Below, in pieces: positions 12,601 to 28,000 of a stretch of DNA of 64,000 bases. The stretch covers positions 13,863,423-13,927,422 of the forward strand of contig OU452223.1 in the NCBI GenBank assembly GCA_911728455.2, given 5' to 3'. The notes below the pieces were generated by a model that searched no databases, was not told where the DNA came from, and was given only the letters and a program-made list of their open reading frames with translations. Position numbers and translations under genes: made by a program. This stretch comes from Marthasterias glacialis. Lineage: Eukaryota > Echinodermata > Asteroidea > Forcipulatida > Asteriidae. Numbering within the stretch: position 1 is the stretch's first letter; every line of letters starts with the position of its first letter.

Positions 12601-15600
12601 ATCTTGATGACGTCAGAGTTGACCTAAATATTGCTATTTGCCCAAATATTGCGAATTGACCCCTTCCCCACACACAAACCCTCTTCAGTGATATCTACTC
12701 TATCATTTTCTATCATAAAATCGCATAAACAATTTTTGACCAAAATGGCGGGTGCTCACAGGGAGCTCCCTGTGAGAAATTTGTAATTTTTGACCCCTTT
12801 TGAAAAGTGCTTTTCATGGAATCAGTGGATGCGGGCGGCTCTTCGGAGACGTGTCCAACAAACTAGAGGTCCCAACTCGCGTTATTTCGGGAGCTAGCCA
12901 ACTTTTCCGGCCATCTTGATGACGTCAGAGTTGACCTAAATATTGCTATTTGCCCAAATATTGCGAATTGACCCCTTCCCCACACACAAACCCTCTTCAG
13001 TGATATCTACTCTATCATTTTCTATCATAAAATCGCATAAAAAATTTTTGACCAAAATGGCGGGTGCTCACAGGGAGCTCCCTGTGAGAAATTTGTAATT
13101 TTTGACCCCTTTTGAAAAGTGCTTTTCATGAAATCAGTGGATGCGGGCGGCTCTTCGGAGACGTGTCCAACAAACTAGAGGTCCCAACTCGCGTTATTTC
13201 GGGAGCTAGCCAACTTTTCCGGCCATCTTGATGACGTCAGAGTTGACCTAAATATTGCTATTTGCCCAAATATTGCGAATTGACCCCTTCCCCACACACA
13301 AACCCTCTTCAGTGATATCTACTCTATCATTTTCTATCATAAAATCGCATAAAAAATTTTTGACCAAAATGGCGGGTGCTCACAGGGAGCTCCCTGTGAG
13401 AAATTTGTAATTTTTGACCCCTTTTGAAAAGTGCTTTTCATGGAATCAGTGGATGCGGGCGGCTCTTCGGAGACGTGTCCAACAAACTAGAGGTCCCAAC
13501 TCGCGTTATTTCGGGAGCTAGCCAACTTTTCCGGCCATCTTGATGACGTCAGAGTTGACCTAAATATTGCTATTTGCCCAAATATTGCGAATTGACCCCT
13601 TCCCCACACACAAACCCTCTTCAGTGATATCTACTCTATCATTTTCTATCATAAAATCGCATAAAATTTTTTTGACCAAAATGGCGGGTGCTCACAGGGA
13701 GCTCCCTGTGAGAAATTTGTAATTTTTGACCCCTTTTGAAAAGTGCTTTTCATGGAATCAGTGGATGCGGGCGGCTCTTCGGAGACGTGTCCAACAAACT
13801 AGAGGTCCCAACTCGCGTTATTTCGGGAGCTAGCCAACTTTTCCGGCCATCTTGATGACGTCAGAGTTGACCTAAATATTGCTATTTGCCCAAATATTGC
13901 GAATTGACCCCTTCCCCACACACAAACCCTCTTCAGTGATATCTACTCTATCATTTTCTATCATAAAATCGCATAAAAATTTTTTGACCAAAATGGCGGG
14001 TGCTCACAGGGAGCTCCCTGTGAGAAATTTGTAATTTTTGACCCCTTTTGAAAAGTGCTTTTCATGGAATCAGTGGATGCGGGCGGCTCTTCGGAGACGT
14101 GTCCAACAAACTAGAGGTCCCAACTCGCGTTATTTCGGGAGCTAGCCAACTTTTCCGGCCATCTTGATGACGTCAGAGTTGACCTAAATATTGCTATTTG
14201 CCCAAATATTGCGAATTGACCCCTTCCCCACACACAAACCCTCTTCAGTGATATCTACTCTATCATTTTCTATCATAAAATCGCATAAAAATTTTTTGAC
14301 CAAAATGGCGGGTGCTCACAGGGAGCTCCCTGTGAGAAATTTGTAATTTTTGACCCCTTTTGAAAAGTGCTTTTCATGGAATCAGTGGATGCGGGCGGCT
14401 CTTCGGAGACGTGTCCAACAAACTAGAGGTCCCAACTCGCGTTATTTCGGGAGCTAGCCAACTTTTCCGGCCATCTTGATGACGTCAGAGTTGACCTAAA
14501 TATTGCTATTTGCCCAAATATTGCGAATTGACCCCTTCCCCACACACAAACCCTCTTCAGTGATATCTACTCTATCATTTTCTATCATAAAATCGCATAA
14601 AAATTTTTTGACCAAAATGGCGGGTGCTGACAGGGAGCTCCCTGTGAGAAATTTGTAATTTTTGACCCCTTTTGAAAAGTGCTTTTCATGGAATCAGTGG
14701 ATGCGGGCGGCTCTTCGGAGACGTGTCCAACAAACTAGAGGTCCCAACTCGCGTTATTTCGGGAGCTAGCCAACTTTTCCGGCCATCTTGATGACGTCAG
14801 AGTTGACCTAAATATTGCTATTTGCCCAAATATTGCGAATTGACCCCTTCCCCACACACAAACCCTCTTCAGTGATATCTACTCTATCATTTTCTATCAT
14901 AAAATCGCATAAAAATTTTTTGACCAAAATGGCGGGTGCTCACAGGGAGCTCCCTGTGAGAAATTTGTAATTTTTGACCCCTTTTGAAAAGTGCTTTTCA
15001 TGGAATCAGTGGATGCGGGCGGCTCTTCGGAGACGTGTCCAACAAACTAGAGGTCCCAACTCGCGTTATTTCGGGAGCTAGCCAACTTTTCCGGCCATCT
15101 TGATGACGTCAGAGTTGACCTAAATATTGCTATTTGCCCAAATATTGCGAATTGACCCCTTCCCCACACACAAACCCTCTTCAGTGATATCTACTCTATC
15201 ATTTTCTATCATAAAATCGCATAAAATTTTTTTGACCAAAATGGCGGGTGCTCACAGGGAGCTCCCTGTGAGAAATTTGTAATTTTTGACCCCTTTTGAA
15301 AAGTGCTTTTCATGGAATCAGTGGATGCGGGCGGCTCTTCGGAGACGTGTCCAACAAACTAGAGGTCCCAACTCGCGTTATTTCGGGAGCTAGCCAACTT
15401 TTCCGGCCATCTTGATGACGTCAGAGTTGACCTAAATATTGCTATTTGCCCAAATATTGCGAATTGACCCCTTCCCCACACACAAACCCTCTTCAGTGAT
15501 ATCTACTCTATCATTTTCTATCATAAAATCGCATAAAATTTTTTTGACCAAAATGGCGGGTGCTCACAGGGAGCTCCCTGTGAGAAATTTGTAATTATTG

Positions 15601-18600
15601 ACCCCTTTTGAAAAGTGCTTTTCATGGAATCAGTGGATGCGGGCGGCTCTTCGGAGACGTGTCCAACAAACTAGAGGTCCCAACTCGCGTTATTTCGGGA
15701 GCTAGCCAACTTTTCCGGCCATCTTGATGACGTCAGAGTTGACCTAAATATTGCTATTTGCCCAAATATTGCGAATTGACCCCTTCCCCACACACAAACC
15801 CTCTTCAGTGATATCTACTCTATCATTTTCTATCATAAAATCGCATAAAAATTTTTTGACCAAAATTGGCGGGTGCTCACAGGGAGCTCCCTGTGAGAAA
15901 TTTGTAATTTTTGACCCCTTTTGAAAAGTGCTTTTCATGGAATCAGTGGATGCGGGCGGCTCTTCGGAGACGTGTCCAACAAACTAGAGGTCCCAACTCG
16001 CGTTATTTCGGGAGCTAGCCAACTTTTCCGGCCATCTTGATGACGTCAGAGTTGACCTAAATATTGCTATTTGCCCAAATATTGCGAATTGACCCCTTCC
16101 CCACACACAAACCCTCTTCAGTGATATCTACTCTATCATTTTCTATCATAAAATCGCATAAAAATTTTTTGACCAAAATGGCGGGTGCTCACAGGGAGCT
16201 CCCTGTGAGAAATTTGTAATTTTTGACCCCTTTTGAAAAGTGCTTTTCATGGAATCAGTGGATGCGGGCGGCTCTTCGGAGACGTGTCCAACAAACTAGA
16301 GGTCCCAACTCGCGTTATTTCGGGAGCTAGCCAACTTTTCCGGCCATCTTGATGACGTCAGAGTTGACCTAAATATTGCTATTTGCCCAAATATTGCGAA
16401 TTGACCCCTTCCCCACACACAAACCCTCTTCAGTGATATCTACTCTATCATTTTCTATCATAAAATCGCATAAAATTTTTTTGACCAAAATGGCGGGTGC
16501 TCACAGGGAGCTCCCTGTGAGAAATTTGTAATTTTTGACCCCTTTTGAAAAGTGCTTTTCATGGAATCAGTGGATGCGGGCGGCTCTTCGGAGACGTGTC
16601 CAACAAACTAGAGGTCCCAACTCGCGTTATTTCGGGAGCTAGCCAACTTTTCCGGCCATCTTGATGACGTCAGAGTTGACCTAAATATTGCTATTTGCCC
16701 AAATATTGCGAATTGACCCCTTCCCCACACACAAACCCTCTTCAGTGATATCTACTCTATCATTTTCTATCATAAAATCGCATAAAAATTTTTTGACCAA
16801 AATGGCGGGTGCTCACAGGGAGCTCCCTGTGAGAAATTTGTAATTTTTGACCCCTTTTGAAAAGTGCTTTTCATGGAATCAGTGGATGCGGGCGGCTCTT
16901 CGGAGACGTGTCCAACAAACTAGAGGTCCCAACTCGCGTTATTTCGGGAGCTAGCCAACTTTTCCGGCCATCTTGATGACGTCAGAGTTGACCTAAATAT
17001 TGCTATTTGCCCAAATATTGCGAATTGACCCCTTCCCCACACACAAACCCTCTTCAGTGATATCTACTCTATCATTTTCTATCATAAAATCGCATAAAAT
17101 TTTTTTGACCAAAATGGCGGGTGCTCACAGGGAGCTCCCTGTGAGAAATTTGTAATTTTTGACCCCTTTTGAAAAGTGCTTTTCATGGAATCAGTGGATG
17201 CGGGCGGCTCTTCGGAGACGTGTCCAACAAACTAGAGGTCCCAACTCGCGTTATTTCGGGAGCTAGCCAACTTTTCCGGCCATCTTGATGACGTCAGAGT
17301 TGACCTAAATATTGCTATTTGCCCAAATATTGCGAATTGACCCCTTCCCCACACACAAACCCTCTTCAGTGATATCTACTCTATCATTTTCTATCATAAA
17401 ATCGCATAAAAATTTTTTGACCAAAATGGCGGGTGCTCACAGGGAGCTCCCTGTGAGAAATTTGTAATTTTTGACCCCTTTTGAAAAGTGCTTTTCATGG
17501 AATCAGTGGATGCGGGCGGCTCTTCGGAGACGTGTCCAACAAACTAGAGGTCCCAACTCGCGTTATTTCGGGAGCTAGCCAACTTTTCCGGCCATCTTGA
17601 TGACGTCAGAGTTGACCTAAATATTGCTATTTGCCCAAATATTGCGAATTGACCCCTTCCCCACACACAAACCCTCTTCAGTGATATCTACTCTATCATT
17701 TTCTATCATAAAATCGCATAAAAATTTTTTGACCAAAATGGCGGGTGCTCACAGGGAGCTCCCTGTGAGAAATTTGTAATTTTTGACCCCTTTTGAAAAG
17801 TGCTTTTCATGGAATCAGTGGATGCGGGCGGCTCTTCGGAGACGTGTCCAACAAACTAGAGGTCCCAACTCGCGTTATTTCGGGAGCTAGCCAACTTTTC
17901 CGGCCATCTTGATGACGTCAGAGTTGACCTAAATATTGCTATTTGCCCAAATATTGCGAATTGACCCCTTCCCCACACACAAACCCTCTTCAGTGATATC
18001 TACTCTATCATTTTCTATCATAAAATCGCATAAAATTTTTTTGACCAAAATGGCGGGTGCTCACAGGGAGCTCCCTGTGAGAAATTTGTAATTTTTGACC
18101 CCTTTTGAAAAGTGCTTTTCATGGAATCAGTGGATGCGGGAGGCTCTTCGGAGACGTGTCCAACAAACTAGAGGTCCCAACTCGCGTTATTTCGGGAGCT
18201 AGCCAACTTTTCCGGCCATCTTGATGACGTCAGAGTTGACCTAAATATTGCTATTTGCCCAAATATTGCGAATTGACCCCTTCCCCACACACAAACCCTC
18301 TTCAGTGATATCTACTCTATCATTTTCTATCATAAAATCGCATAAAATTTTTTTGACCAAAATGGCGGGTGCTCACAGGGAGCTCCCTGTGAGAAATTTG
18401 TAATTTTTGACCCCTTTTGAAAAGTGCTTTTCATGGAATCAGTGGATGCGGGCGGCTCTTCGGAGACGTGTCCAACAAACTAGAGGTCCCAACTCGCGTT
18501 ATTTCGGGAGCTAGCCAACTTTTCCGGCCATCTTGATGACGTCAGAGTTGACCTAAATATTGCTATTTGCCCAAATATTGCGAATTGACCCCTTCCCCAC

Positions 18601-21600
18601 ACACAAACCCTCTTCAGTGATATCTACTCTATCATTTTCTATCATAAAATCGCATAAAATTTTTTTGACCAAAATGGCGGGTGCTCACAGGGAGCTCCCT
18701 GTGAGAAATTTGTAATTTTTGACCCCTTTTGAAAAGTGCTTTTCATGGAATCAGTGGATGCGGGCGGCTCTTCGGAGACGTGTCCAACAAACTAGAGGTC
18801 CCAACTCGCGTTATTTCGGGAGCTAGCCAACTTTTCCGGCCATCTTGATGACGTCAGAGTTGACCTAAATATTGCTATTTGCCCAAATATTGCGAATTGA
18901 CCCCTTCCCCACACACAAACCCTCTTCAGTGATATCTACTCTATCATTTTCTATCATAAAATCGCATAAAATTTTTTTGACCAAAATGGCGGGTGCTCAC
19001 AGGGAGCTCCCTGTGAGAAATTTGTAATTTTTGACCCCTTTTGAAAAGTGCTTTTCATGGAATCAGTGGATGCGGGCGGCTCTTCGGAGACGTGTCCAAC
19101 AAACTAGAGGTCCCAACTCGCGTTATTTCGGGAGCTAGCCAACTTTTCCGGCCATCTTGATGACGTCAGAGTTGACCTAAATATTGCTATTTGCCCAAAT
19201 ATTGCGAATTGACCCCTTCCCCACACACAAACCCTCTTCAGTGATATCTACTCTATCATTTTCTATCATAAAATCGCATAAAAAATTTTTGACCAAAATG
19301 GCGGGTGCTCACAGGGAGCTCCCTGTGAGAAATTTGTAATTTTTGACCCCTTTTGAAAAGTGCTTTTCATGGAATCAGTGGATGCGGGCGGCTCTTCGGA
19401 GACGTGTCCAACAAACTAGAGGTCCCAACTCGCGTTATTTCGGGAGCTAGCCAACTTTTCCGGCCATCTTGATGACGTCAGAGTTGACCTAAATATTGCT
19501 ATTTGCCCAAATATTGCGAATTGACCCCTTCCCCACACACAAACCCTCTTCAGTGATATCTACTCTATCATTTTCTATCATAAAATCGCATAAAATTTTT
19601 TTGACCAAAATGGCGGGTGCTCACAGGGAGCTCCCTGTGAGAAATTTGTAATTTTTGACCCCTTTTGAAAAGTGCTTTTCATGGAATCAGTGGATGCGGG
19701 CGGCTCTTCGGAGACGTGTCCAACAAACTAGAGGTCCCAACTCGCGTTATTTCGGGAGCTAGCCAACTTTTCCGGCCATCTTGATGACGTCAGAGTTGAC
19801 CTAAATATTGCTATTTGCCCAAATATTGCGAATTGACCCCTTCCCCACACACAAACCCTCTTCAGTGATATCTACTCTATCATTTTCTATCATAAAATCG
19901 CATAAAAATTTTTTGACCAAAATGGCGGGTGCTCACAGGGAGCTCCCTGTGAGAAATTTGTAATTTTTGACCCCTTTTGAAAAGTGCTTTTCATGGAATC
20001 AGTGGATGCGGGCGGCTCTTCGGAGACGTGTCCAACAAACTAGAGGTCCCAACTCGCGTTATTTCGGGAGCTAGCCAACTTTTCCGGCCATCTTGATGAC
20101 GTCAGAGTTGACCTAAATATTGCTATTTGCCCAAATATTGCGAATTGACCCCTTCCCCACACACAAACCCTCTTCAGTGATATCTACTCTATCATTTTCT
20201 ATCATAAAATCGCATAAAATTTTTTTGACCAAAATGGCGGGTGCTCACAGGGAGCTCCCTGTGAGAAATTTGTAATTTTTGACCCCTTTTGAAAAGTGCT
20301 TTTCATGGAATCAGTGGATGCGGGCGGCTCTTCGGAGACGTGTCCAACAAACTAGAGGTCCCAACTCGCGTTATTTCGGGAGCTAGCCAACTTTTCCGGC
20401 CATCTTGATGACGTCAGAGTTGACCTAAATATTGCTATTTGCCCAAATATTGCGAATTGACCCCTTCCCCACACACAAACCCTCTTCAGTGATATCTACT
20501 CTATCATTTTCTATCATAAAATCGCATAAAAATTTTTTGACCAAAATGGCGGGTGCTCACAGGGAGCTCCCTGTGAGAAATTTGTAATTTTTGACCCCTT
20601 TTGAAAAGTGCTTTTCATGGAATCAGTGGATGCGGGCGGCTCTTCGGAGACGTGTCCAACAAACTAGAGGTCCCAACTCGCGTTATTTCGGGAGCTAGCC
20701 AACTTTTCCGGCCATCTTGATGACGTCAGAGTTGACCTAAATATTGCTATTTGCCCAAATATTGCGAATTGACCCCTTCCCCACACACAAACCCTCTTCA
20801 GTGATATCTACTCTATCATTTTCTATCATAAAATCGCATAAAATTTTTTTGACCAAAATGGCGGGTGCTCACAGGGAGCTCCCTGTGAGAAATTTGTAAT
20901 TTTTGACCCCTTTTGAAAAGTGCTTTTCATGGAATCAGTGGATGCGGGCGGCTCTTCGGAGACGTGTCCAACAAACTAGAGGTCCCAACTCGCGTTATTT
21001 CGGGAGCTAGCCAACTTTTCCGGCCATCTTGATGACGTCAGAGTTGACCTAAATATTGCTATTTGCCCAAATATTGCGAATTGACCCCTTCCCCACACAC
21101 AAACCCTCTTCAGTGATATCTACTCTATCATTTTCTATCATAAAATCGCATAAAATTTTTTTGACCAAAATGGCGGGTGCTTACAGGGAGCTCCCTGTGA
21201 GAAATTTGTAATTTTTGACCCCTTTTGAAAAGTGCTTTTCATGGAATCAGTGGATGCGGGCGGCTCTTCGGAGACGTGTCCAACAAACTAGAGGTCCCAA
21301 CTCGCGTTATTTCGGGAGCTAGCCAACTTTTCCGGCCATCTTGATGACGTCAGAGTTGACCTAAATATTGCTATTTGCCCAAATATTGCGAATTGACCCC
21401 TTCCCCACACACAAACCCTCTTCAGTGATATCTACTCTATCATTTTCTATCATAAAATCGCATAAAAAATTTTTGACCAAAATGGCGGGTGCTCACAGGG
21501 AGCTCCCTGTGAGAAATTTGTAATTTTTGACCCCTTTTGAAAAGTGCTTTTCATGGAATCAGTGGATGCGGGCGGCTCTTCGGAGACGTGTCCAACAAAC

Positions 21601-22019
21601 TAGAGGTCCCAACTCGCGTTATTTCGGGAGCTAGCCAACTTTTCCGGCCATCTTGATGACGTCAGAGTTGACCTAAATATTGCTATTTGCCCAAATATTG
21701 CGAATTGACCCCTTCCCCACACACAAACCCTCTTCAGTGATATCTACTCTATCATTTTCTATCATAAAATCGCATAAAATTTTTTTGACCAAAATGGCGG
21801 GTGCTCACAGGGAGCTCCCTGTGAGAAATTTGTAATTTTTGACCCCTTTTGAAAAGTGCTTTTCATGGAATCAGTGGATGCGGGCGGCTCTTCGGAGACG
21901 TGTCCAACAAACTAGAGGTCCCAACTCGCGTTATTTCGGGAGCTAGCCAACTTTTCCGGCCATCTTGATGACGTCAGAGTTGACCTAAATATTGCTATTT
22001 GCCCAAATATTGCGAATTG

Positions 22020-25000
22020 ACCCCTTCCCCACACACAAACCCTCTTCAGTGATATCTACTCTATCATTTTCTATCATAAAATCGCATAAAATTTTTTGGA
22101 CCAAAATGGCGGGTGCTCACAGGGAGCTCCCTGTGAGAAATTTGTAATTTTTGACCCCTTTTGAAAAGTGCTTTTCATGGAATCCGTGGATGCGGGCGGC
22201 TCTTCGGAGACGTGTCCAACAAACTAGAGGTCCCAACTCGCGTTATTTCGGGAGCTAGCCAACTTTTCCGGCCATCTTGATGACGTCAGAGTTGACCTAA
22301 ATATTGCTATTTGCCCAAATATTGCGAATTGACCCCTTCCCCACACACAAACCCTCTTCAGTGATATCTACTCTATCATTTTCTATCATAAAATCGCATA
22401 AAATTTTTTGGACCAAAATGGCGGGTGCTCACAGGGAGCTCCCTGTGAGAAATTTGTAATTTTTGACCCCTTTTGAAAAGTGCTTTTCATGGAATCAGTG
22501 GATGCGGGCGGCTCTTCGGAGACGTGTCCAACAAACTAGAGGTCCCAACTCGCGTTATTTCGGGAGCTAGCCAACTTTTCCGGCCATCTTGATGACGTCA
22601 GAGTTGACCTAAATATTGCTATTTGCCCAAATATTGCGAATTGACCCCTTCCCCACACACAAACCCTCTTCAGTGATATCTACTCTATCATTTTCTATCA
22701 TAAAATCGCATAAAAATTTTTTGACCAAAATGGCGGGTGCTCACAGGGAGCTCCCTGTGAGAAATTTGTAATTTTTGACCCCTTTTGAAAAGTGCTTTTC
22801 ATGGAATCAGTGGATGCGGGCGGCTCTTCGGAGACGTGTCCAACAAACTAGAGGTCCCAACTCGCGTTATTTCGGGAGCTAGCCAACTTTTCCGGCCATC
22901 TTGATGACGTCAGAGTTGACCTAAATATTGCTATTTGCCCAAATATTGCGAATTGACCCCTTCCCCACACACAAACCCTCTTCAGTGATATCTACTCTAT
23001 CATTTTCTATCATAAAATCGCATAAAATTTTTTTGACCAAAATGGCGGGTGCTCACAGGGAGCTCCCTGTGAGAAATTTGTAATTTTTGACCCCTTTTGA
23101 AAAGTGCTTTTCATGGAATCAGTGGATGCGGGCGGCTCTTCGGAGACGTGTCCAACAAACTAGAGGTCCCAACTCGCGTTATTTCGGGAGCTAGCCAACT
23201 TTTCCGGCCATCTTGATGACGTCAGAGTTGACCTAAATATTGCTATTTGCCCAAATATTGCGAATTGACCCCTTCCCCACACACAAACCCTCTTCAGTGA
23301 TATCTACTCTATCATTTTCTATCATAAAATCGCATAAAAATTTTTTGACCAAAATGGCGGGTGCTCACAGGGAGCTCCCTGTGAGAAATTTGTAATTTTT
23401 GACCCCTTTTGAAAAGTGCTTTTCATGGAATCAGTGGATGCGGGCGGCTCTTCGGAGACGTGTCCAACAAACTAGAGGTCCCAACTCGCGTTATTTCGGG
23501 AGCTAGCCAACTTTTCCGGCCATCTTGATGACGTCAGAGTTGACCTAAATATTGCTATTTGCCCAAATATTGCGAATTGACCCCTTCCCCACACACAAAC
23601 CCTCTTCAGTGATATCTACTCTATCATTTTCTATCATAAAATCGCATAAAAATTTTTTGACCAAAATGGCGGGTGCTCACAGGGAGCTCCCTGTGAGAAA
23701 TTTGTAATTTTTGACCCCTTTTGAAAAGTGCTTTTCATGGAATCAGTGGATGCGGGCGGCTCTTCGGAGACGTGTCCAACAAACTAGAGGTCCCAACTCG
23801 CGTTATTTCGGGAGCTAGCCAACTTTTCCGGCCATCTTGATGACGTCAGAGTTGACCTAAATATTGCTATTTGCCCAAATATTGCGAATTGACCCCTTCC
23901 CCACACACAAACCCTCTTCAGTGATATCTACTCTATCATTTTCTATCATAAAATCGCATAAAATTTTTTGGACCAAAATGGCGGGTGCTCACAGGGAGCT
24001 CCCTGTGAGAAATTTGTAATTTTTGACCCCTTTTGAAAAGTGCTTTTCATGGAATCAGTGGATGCGGGCGGCTCTTCGGAGACGTGTCCAACAAACTAGA
24101 GGTCCCAACTCGCGTTATTTCGGGAGCTAGCCAACTTTTCCGGCCATCTTGATGACGTCAGAGTTGACCTAAATATTGCTATTTGCCCAAATATTGCGAA
24201 TTGACCCCTTCCCCACACACAAACCCTCTTCAGTGATATCTACTCTATCATTTTCTATCATAAAATCGCATAAAATTTTTTGGACCAAAATGGCGGGTGC
24301 TCACAGGGAGCTCCCTGTGAGAAATTTGTAATTTTTGACCCCTTTTGAAAAGTGCTTTTCATGGAATCAGTGGATGCGGGCGGCTCTTCGGAGACGTGTC
24401 CAACAAACTAGAGGTCCCAACTCGCGTTATTTCGGGAGCTAGCCAACTTTTCCGGCCATCTTGATGACGTCAGAGTTGACCTAAATATTGCTATTTGCCC
24501 AAATATTGCGAATTGACCCCTTCCCCACACACAAACCCTCTTCAGTGATATCTACTCTATCATTTTCTATCATAAAATCGCATAAAAATTTTTTGACCAA
24601 AATGGCGGGTGCTCACAGGGAGCTCCCTGTGAGAAATTTGTAATTTTTGACCCCTTTTGAAAAGTGCTTTTCATGGAATCAGTGGATGCGGGCGGCTCTT
24701 CGGAGACGTGTCCAACAAACTAGAGGTCCCAACTCGCGTTATTTCGGGAGCTAGCCAACTTTTCCGGCCATCTTGATGACGTCAGAGTTGACCTAAATAT
24801 TGCTATTTGCCCAAATATTGCGAATTGACCCCTTCCCCACACACAAACCCTCTTCAGTGATATCTACTCTATCATTTTCTATCATAAAATCGCATAAAAA
24901 TTTTTTGACCAAAATGGCGGGTGCTCACAGGGAGCTCCCTGTGAGAAATTTGTAATTTTTGACCCCTTTTGAAAAGTGCTTTTCATGGAATCAGTGGATG

Positions 25001-28000
25001 CGGGCGGCTCTTCGGAGACGTGTCCAACAAACTAGAGGTCCCAACTCGCGTTATTTCGGGAGCTAGCCAACTTTTCCGGCCATCTTGATGACGTCAGAGT
25101 TGACCTAAATATTGCTATTTGCCCAAATATTGCGAATTGACCCCTTCCCCACACACAAACCCTCTTCAGTGATATCTACTCTATCATTTTCTATCATAAA
25201 ATCGCATAAAATTTTTTTGACCAAAATGGCGGGTGCTCACAGGGAGCTCCCTGTGAGAAATTTGTAATTTTTGACCCCTTTTAAAAAGTGCTTTTCATGG
25301 AATCAGTGGATGCGGGCGGCTCTTCGGAGACGTGTCCAACAAACTAGAGGTCCCAACTCGCGTTATTTCGGGAGCTAGCCAACTTTTCCGGCCATCTTGA
25401 TGACGTCAGAGTTGACCTAAATATTGCTATTTGCCCAAATATTGCGAATTGACCCCTTCCCCACACACAAACCCTCTTCAGTGATATCTACTCTATCATT
25501 TTCTATCATAAAATCGCATAAAATTTTTTTGACCAAAATGGCGGGTGCTCACAGGGAGCTCCCTGTGAGAAATTTGTAATTTTTGACCCCTTTTGAAAAG
25601 TGCTTTTCATGGAATCAGTGGATGCGGGCGGCTCTTCGGAGACGTGTCCAACAAACTAGAGGTCCCAACTCGCGTTATTTCGGGAGCTAGCCAACTTTTC
25701 CGGCCATCTTGATGACGTCAGAGTTGACCTAAATATTGCTATTTGCCCAAATATTGCGAATTGACCCCTTCCCCACACACAAACCCTCTTCAGTGATATC
25801 TACTCTATCATTTTCTATCATAAAATCGCATAAAATTTTTTTGACCAAAATGGCGGGTGCTCACAGGGAGCTCCCTGTGAGAAATTTGTAATTTTTGACC
25901 CCTTTTAAAAAGTGCTTTTCATGGAATCAGTGGATGCGGGCGGCTCTTCGGAGACGTGTCCAACAAACTAGAGGTCCCAACTCGCGTTATTTCGGGAGCT
26001 AGCCAACTTTTCCGGCCATCTTGATGACGTCAGAGTTGACCTAAATATTGCTATTTGCCCAAATATTGCGAATTGACCCCTTCCCCACACACAAACCCTC
26101 TTCAGTGATATCTACTCTATCATTTTCTATCATAAAATCGCATAAAATTTTTTTGACCAAAATGGCGGGTGCTCACAGGGAGCTCCCTGTGAGAAATTTG
26201 TAATTTTTGACCCCTTTTGAAAAGTGCTTTTCATGGAATCAGTGGATGCGGGCGGCTCTTCGGAGACGTGTCCAACAAACTAGAGGTCCCAACTCGCGTT
26301 ATTTCGGGAGCTAGCCAACTTTTCCGGCCATCTTGATGACGTCAGAGTTGACCTAAATATTGCTATTTGCCCAAATATTGCGAATTGACCCCTTCCCCAC
26401 ACACAAACCCTCTTCAGTGATATCTACTCTATCATTTTCTATCATAAAATCGCATAAAAATTTTTTGACCAAAATGGCGGGTGCTCACAGGGAGCTCCCT
26501 GTGAGAAATTTGTAATTTTTGACCCCTTTTGAAAAGTGCTTTTCATGGAATCAGTGGATGCGGGCGGCTCTTCGGAGACGTGTCCAACAAACTAGAGGTC
26601 CCAACTCGCGTTATTTCGGGAGCTAGCCAACTTTTCCGGCCATCTTGATGACGTCAGAGTTGACCTAAATATTGCTATTTGCCCAAATATTGCGAATTGA
26701 CCCCTTCCCCACACACAAACCCTCTTCAGTGATATCTACTCTATCATTTTCTATCATAAAATCGCATAAAAATTTTTGGACCAAAATGGCGGGTGCTCAC
26801 AGCTCCCTGTGAGAAATTTGTAATTTTTGACCCCTTTTGAAAAGTGCTTTTCATGGAATCAGTGGATGCGGGCGGCTCTTCGGAGACGTGTCCAACAAAC
26901 TAGAGGTCCCAACTCGCGTTATTTCGGGAGCTAGCCAACTTTTCCGGCCATCTTGATGACGTCAGAGTTGACCTAAATATTGCTATTTGCCCAAATATTG
27001 CGAATTGACCCCTTCCCCACACACAAACCCTCTTCAGTGATATCTACTCTATCATTTTCTATCATAAAATCGCATAAAATTTTTTGGACCAAAATGGCGG
27101 GTGCTCACAGGGAGCTCCCTGTGAGAAATTTGTAATTTTTGACCCCTTTTGAAAAGTGCTTTTCATGGAATCAGTGGATGCGGGCGGCTCTTCGGAGACG
27201 TGTCCAACAAACTAGAGGTCCCAACTCGCGTTATTTCGGGAGCTAGCCAACTTTTCCGGCCATCTTGATGACGTCAGAGTTGACCTAAATATTGCTATTT
27301 GCCCAAATATTGCGAATTGACCCCTTCCCCACACACAAACCCTCTTCAGTGATATCTACTCTATCATTTTCTATCATAAAATCGCATAAAATTTTTTGGA
27401 CCAAAATGGCGGGTGCTCACAGGGAGCTCCCTGTGAGAAATTTGTAATTTTTGACCCCTTTTGAAAAGTGCTTTTCATGGAATCAGTGGATGCGGGCGGC
27501 ACTTCGGAGACGTGTCCAACAAACTAGAGGTCCCAACTCGCGTTATTTCGGGAGCTAGCCAACTTTTCCGGCCATCTTGATGACGTCAGAGTTGACCTAA
27601 ATATTGCTATTTGGCCAAATATTGCGAATTGACCCCTTCCCCACACACAAACCCTCTTCAGTGATATCTACTCTATCATTTTCTATCATAAAATCGCATA
27701 AAATTTTTTGGACCAAAATGGCGGGTGCTCACAGGGAGCTCCCTGTGAGAAATTTGTAATTTTTGACCCCTTTTGAAAAGTGCTTTTCATGGAATCAGTG
27801 GACGCGGGCGGCTCTTCGGAGACGTGTCCAACAAACTAGAGGTCCCAACTCGCGTTATTTCGGGAGCTAGCCAACTTTTCCGGCCATCTTGATGACGTCA
27901 GAGTTGACCTAAATATTGCTATTTGCCCAAATATTGCGAATTGACCCCTTCCCCACACACAAACCCTCTTCAGTGATATCTACTCTATCATTTTCTATCA

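Noticed and set aside
15744..15938. 64-codon minus-strand frame inside the 312-bp array
   Set aside because: It is created by a one-base insertion (AAAATTGGCGGG) at about 15866 in a single copy.
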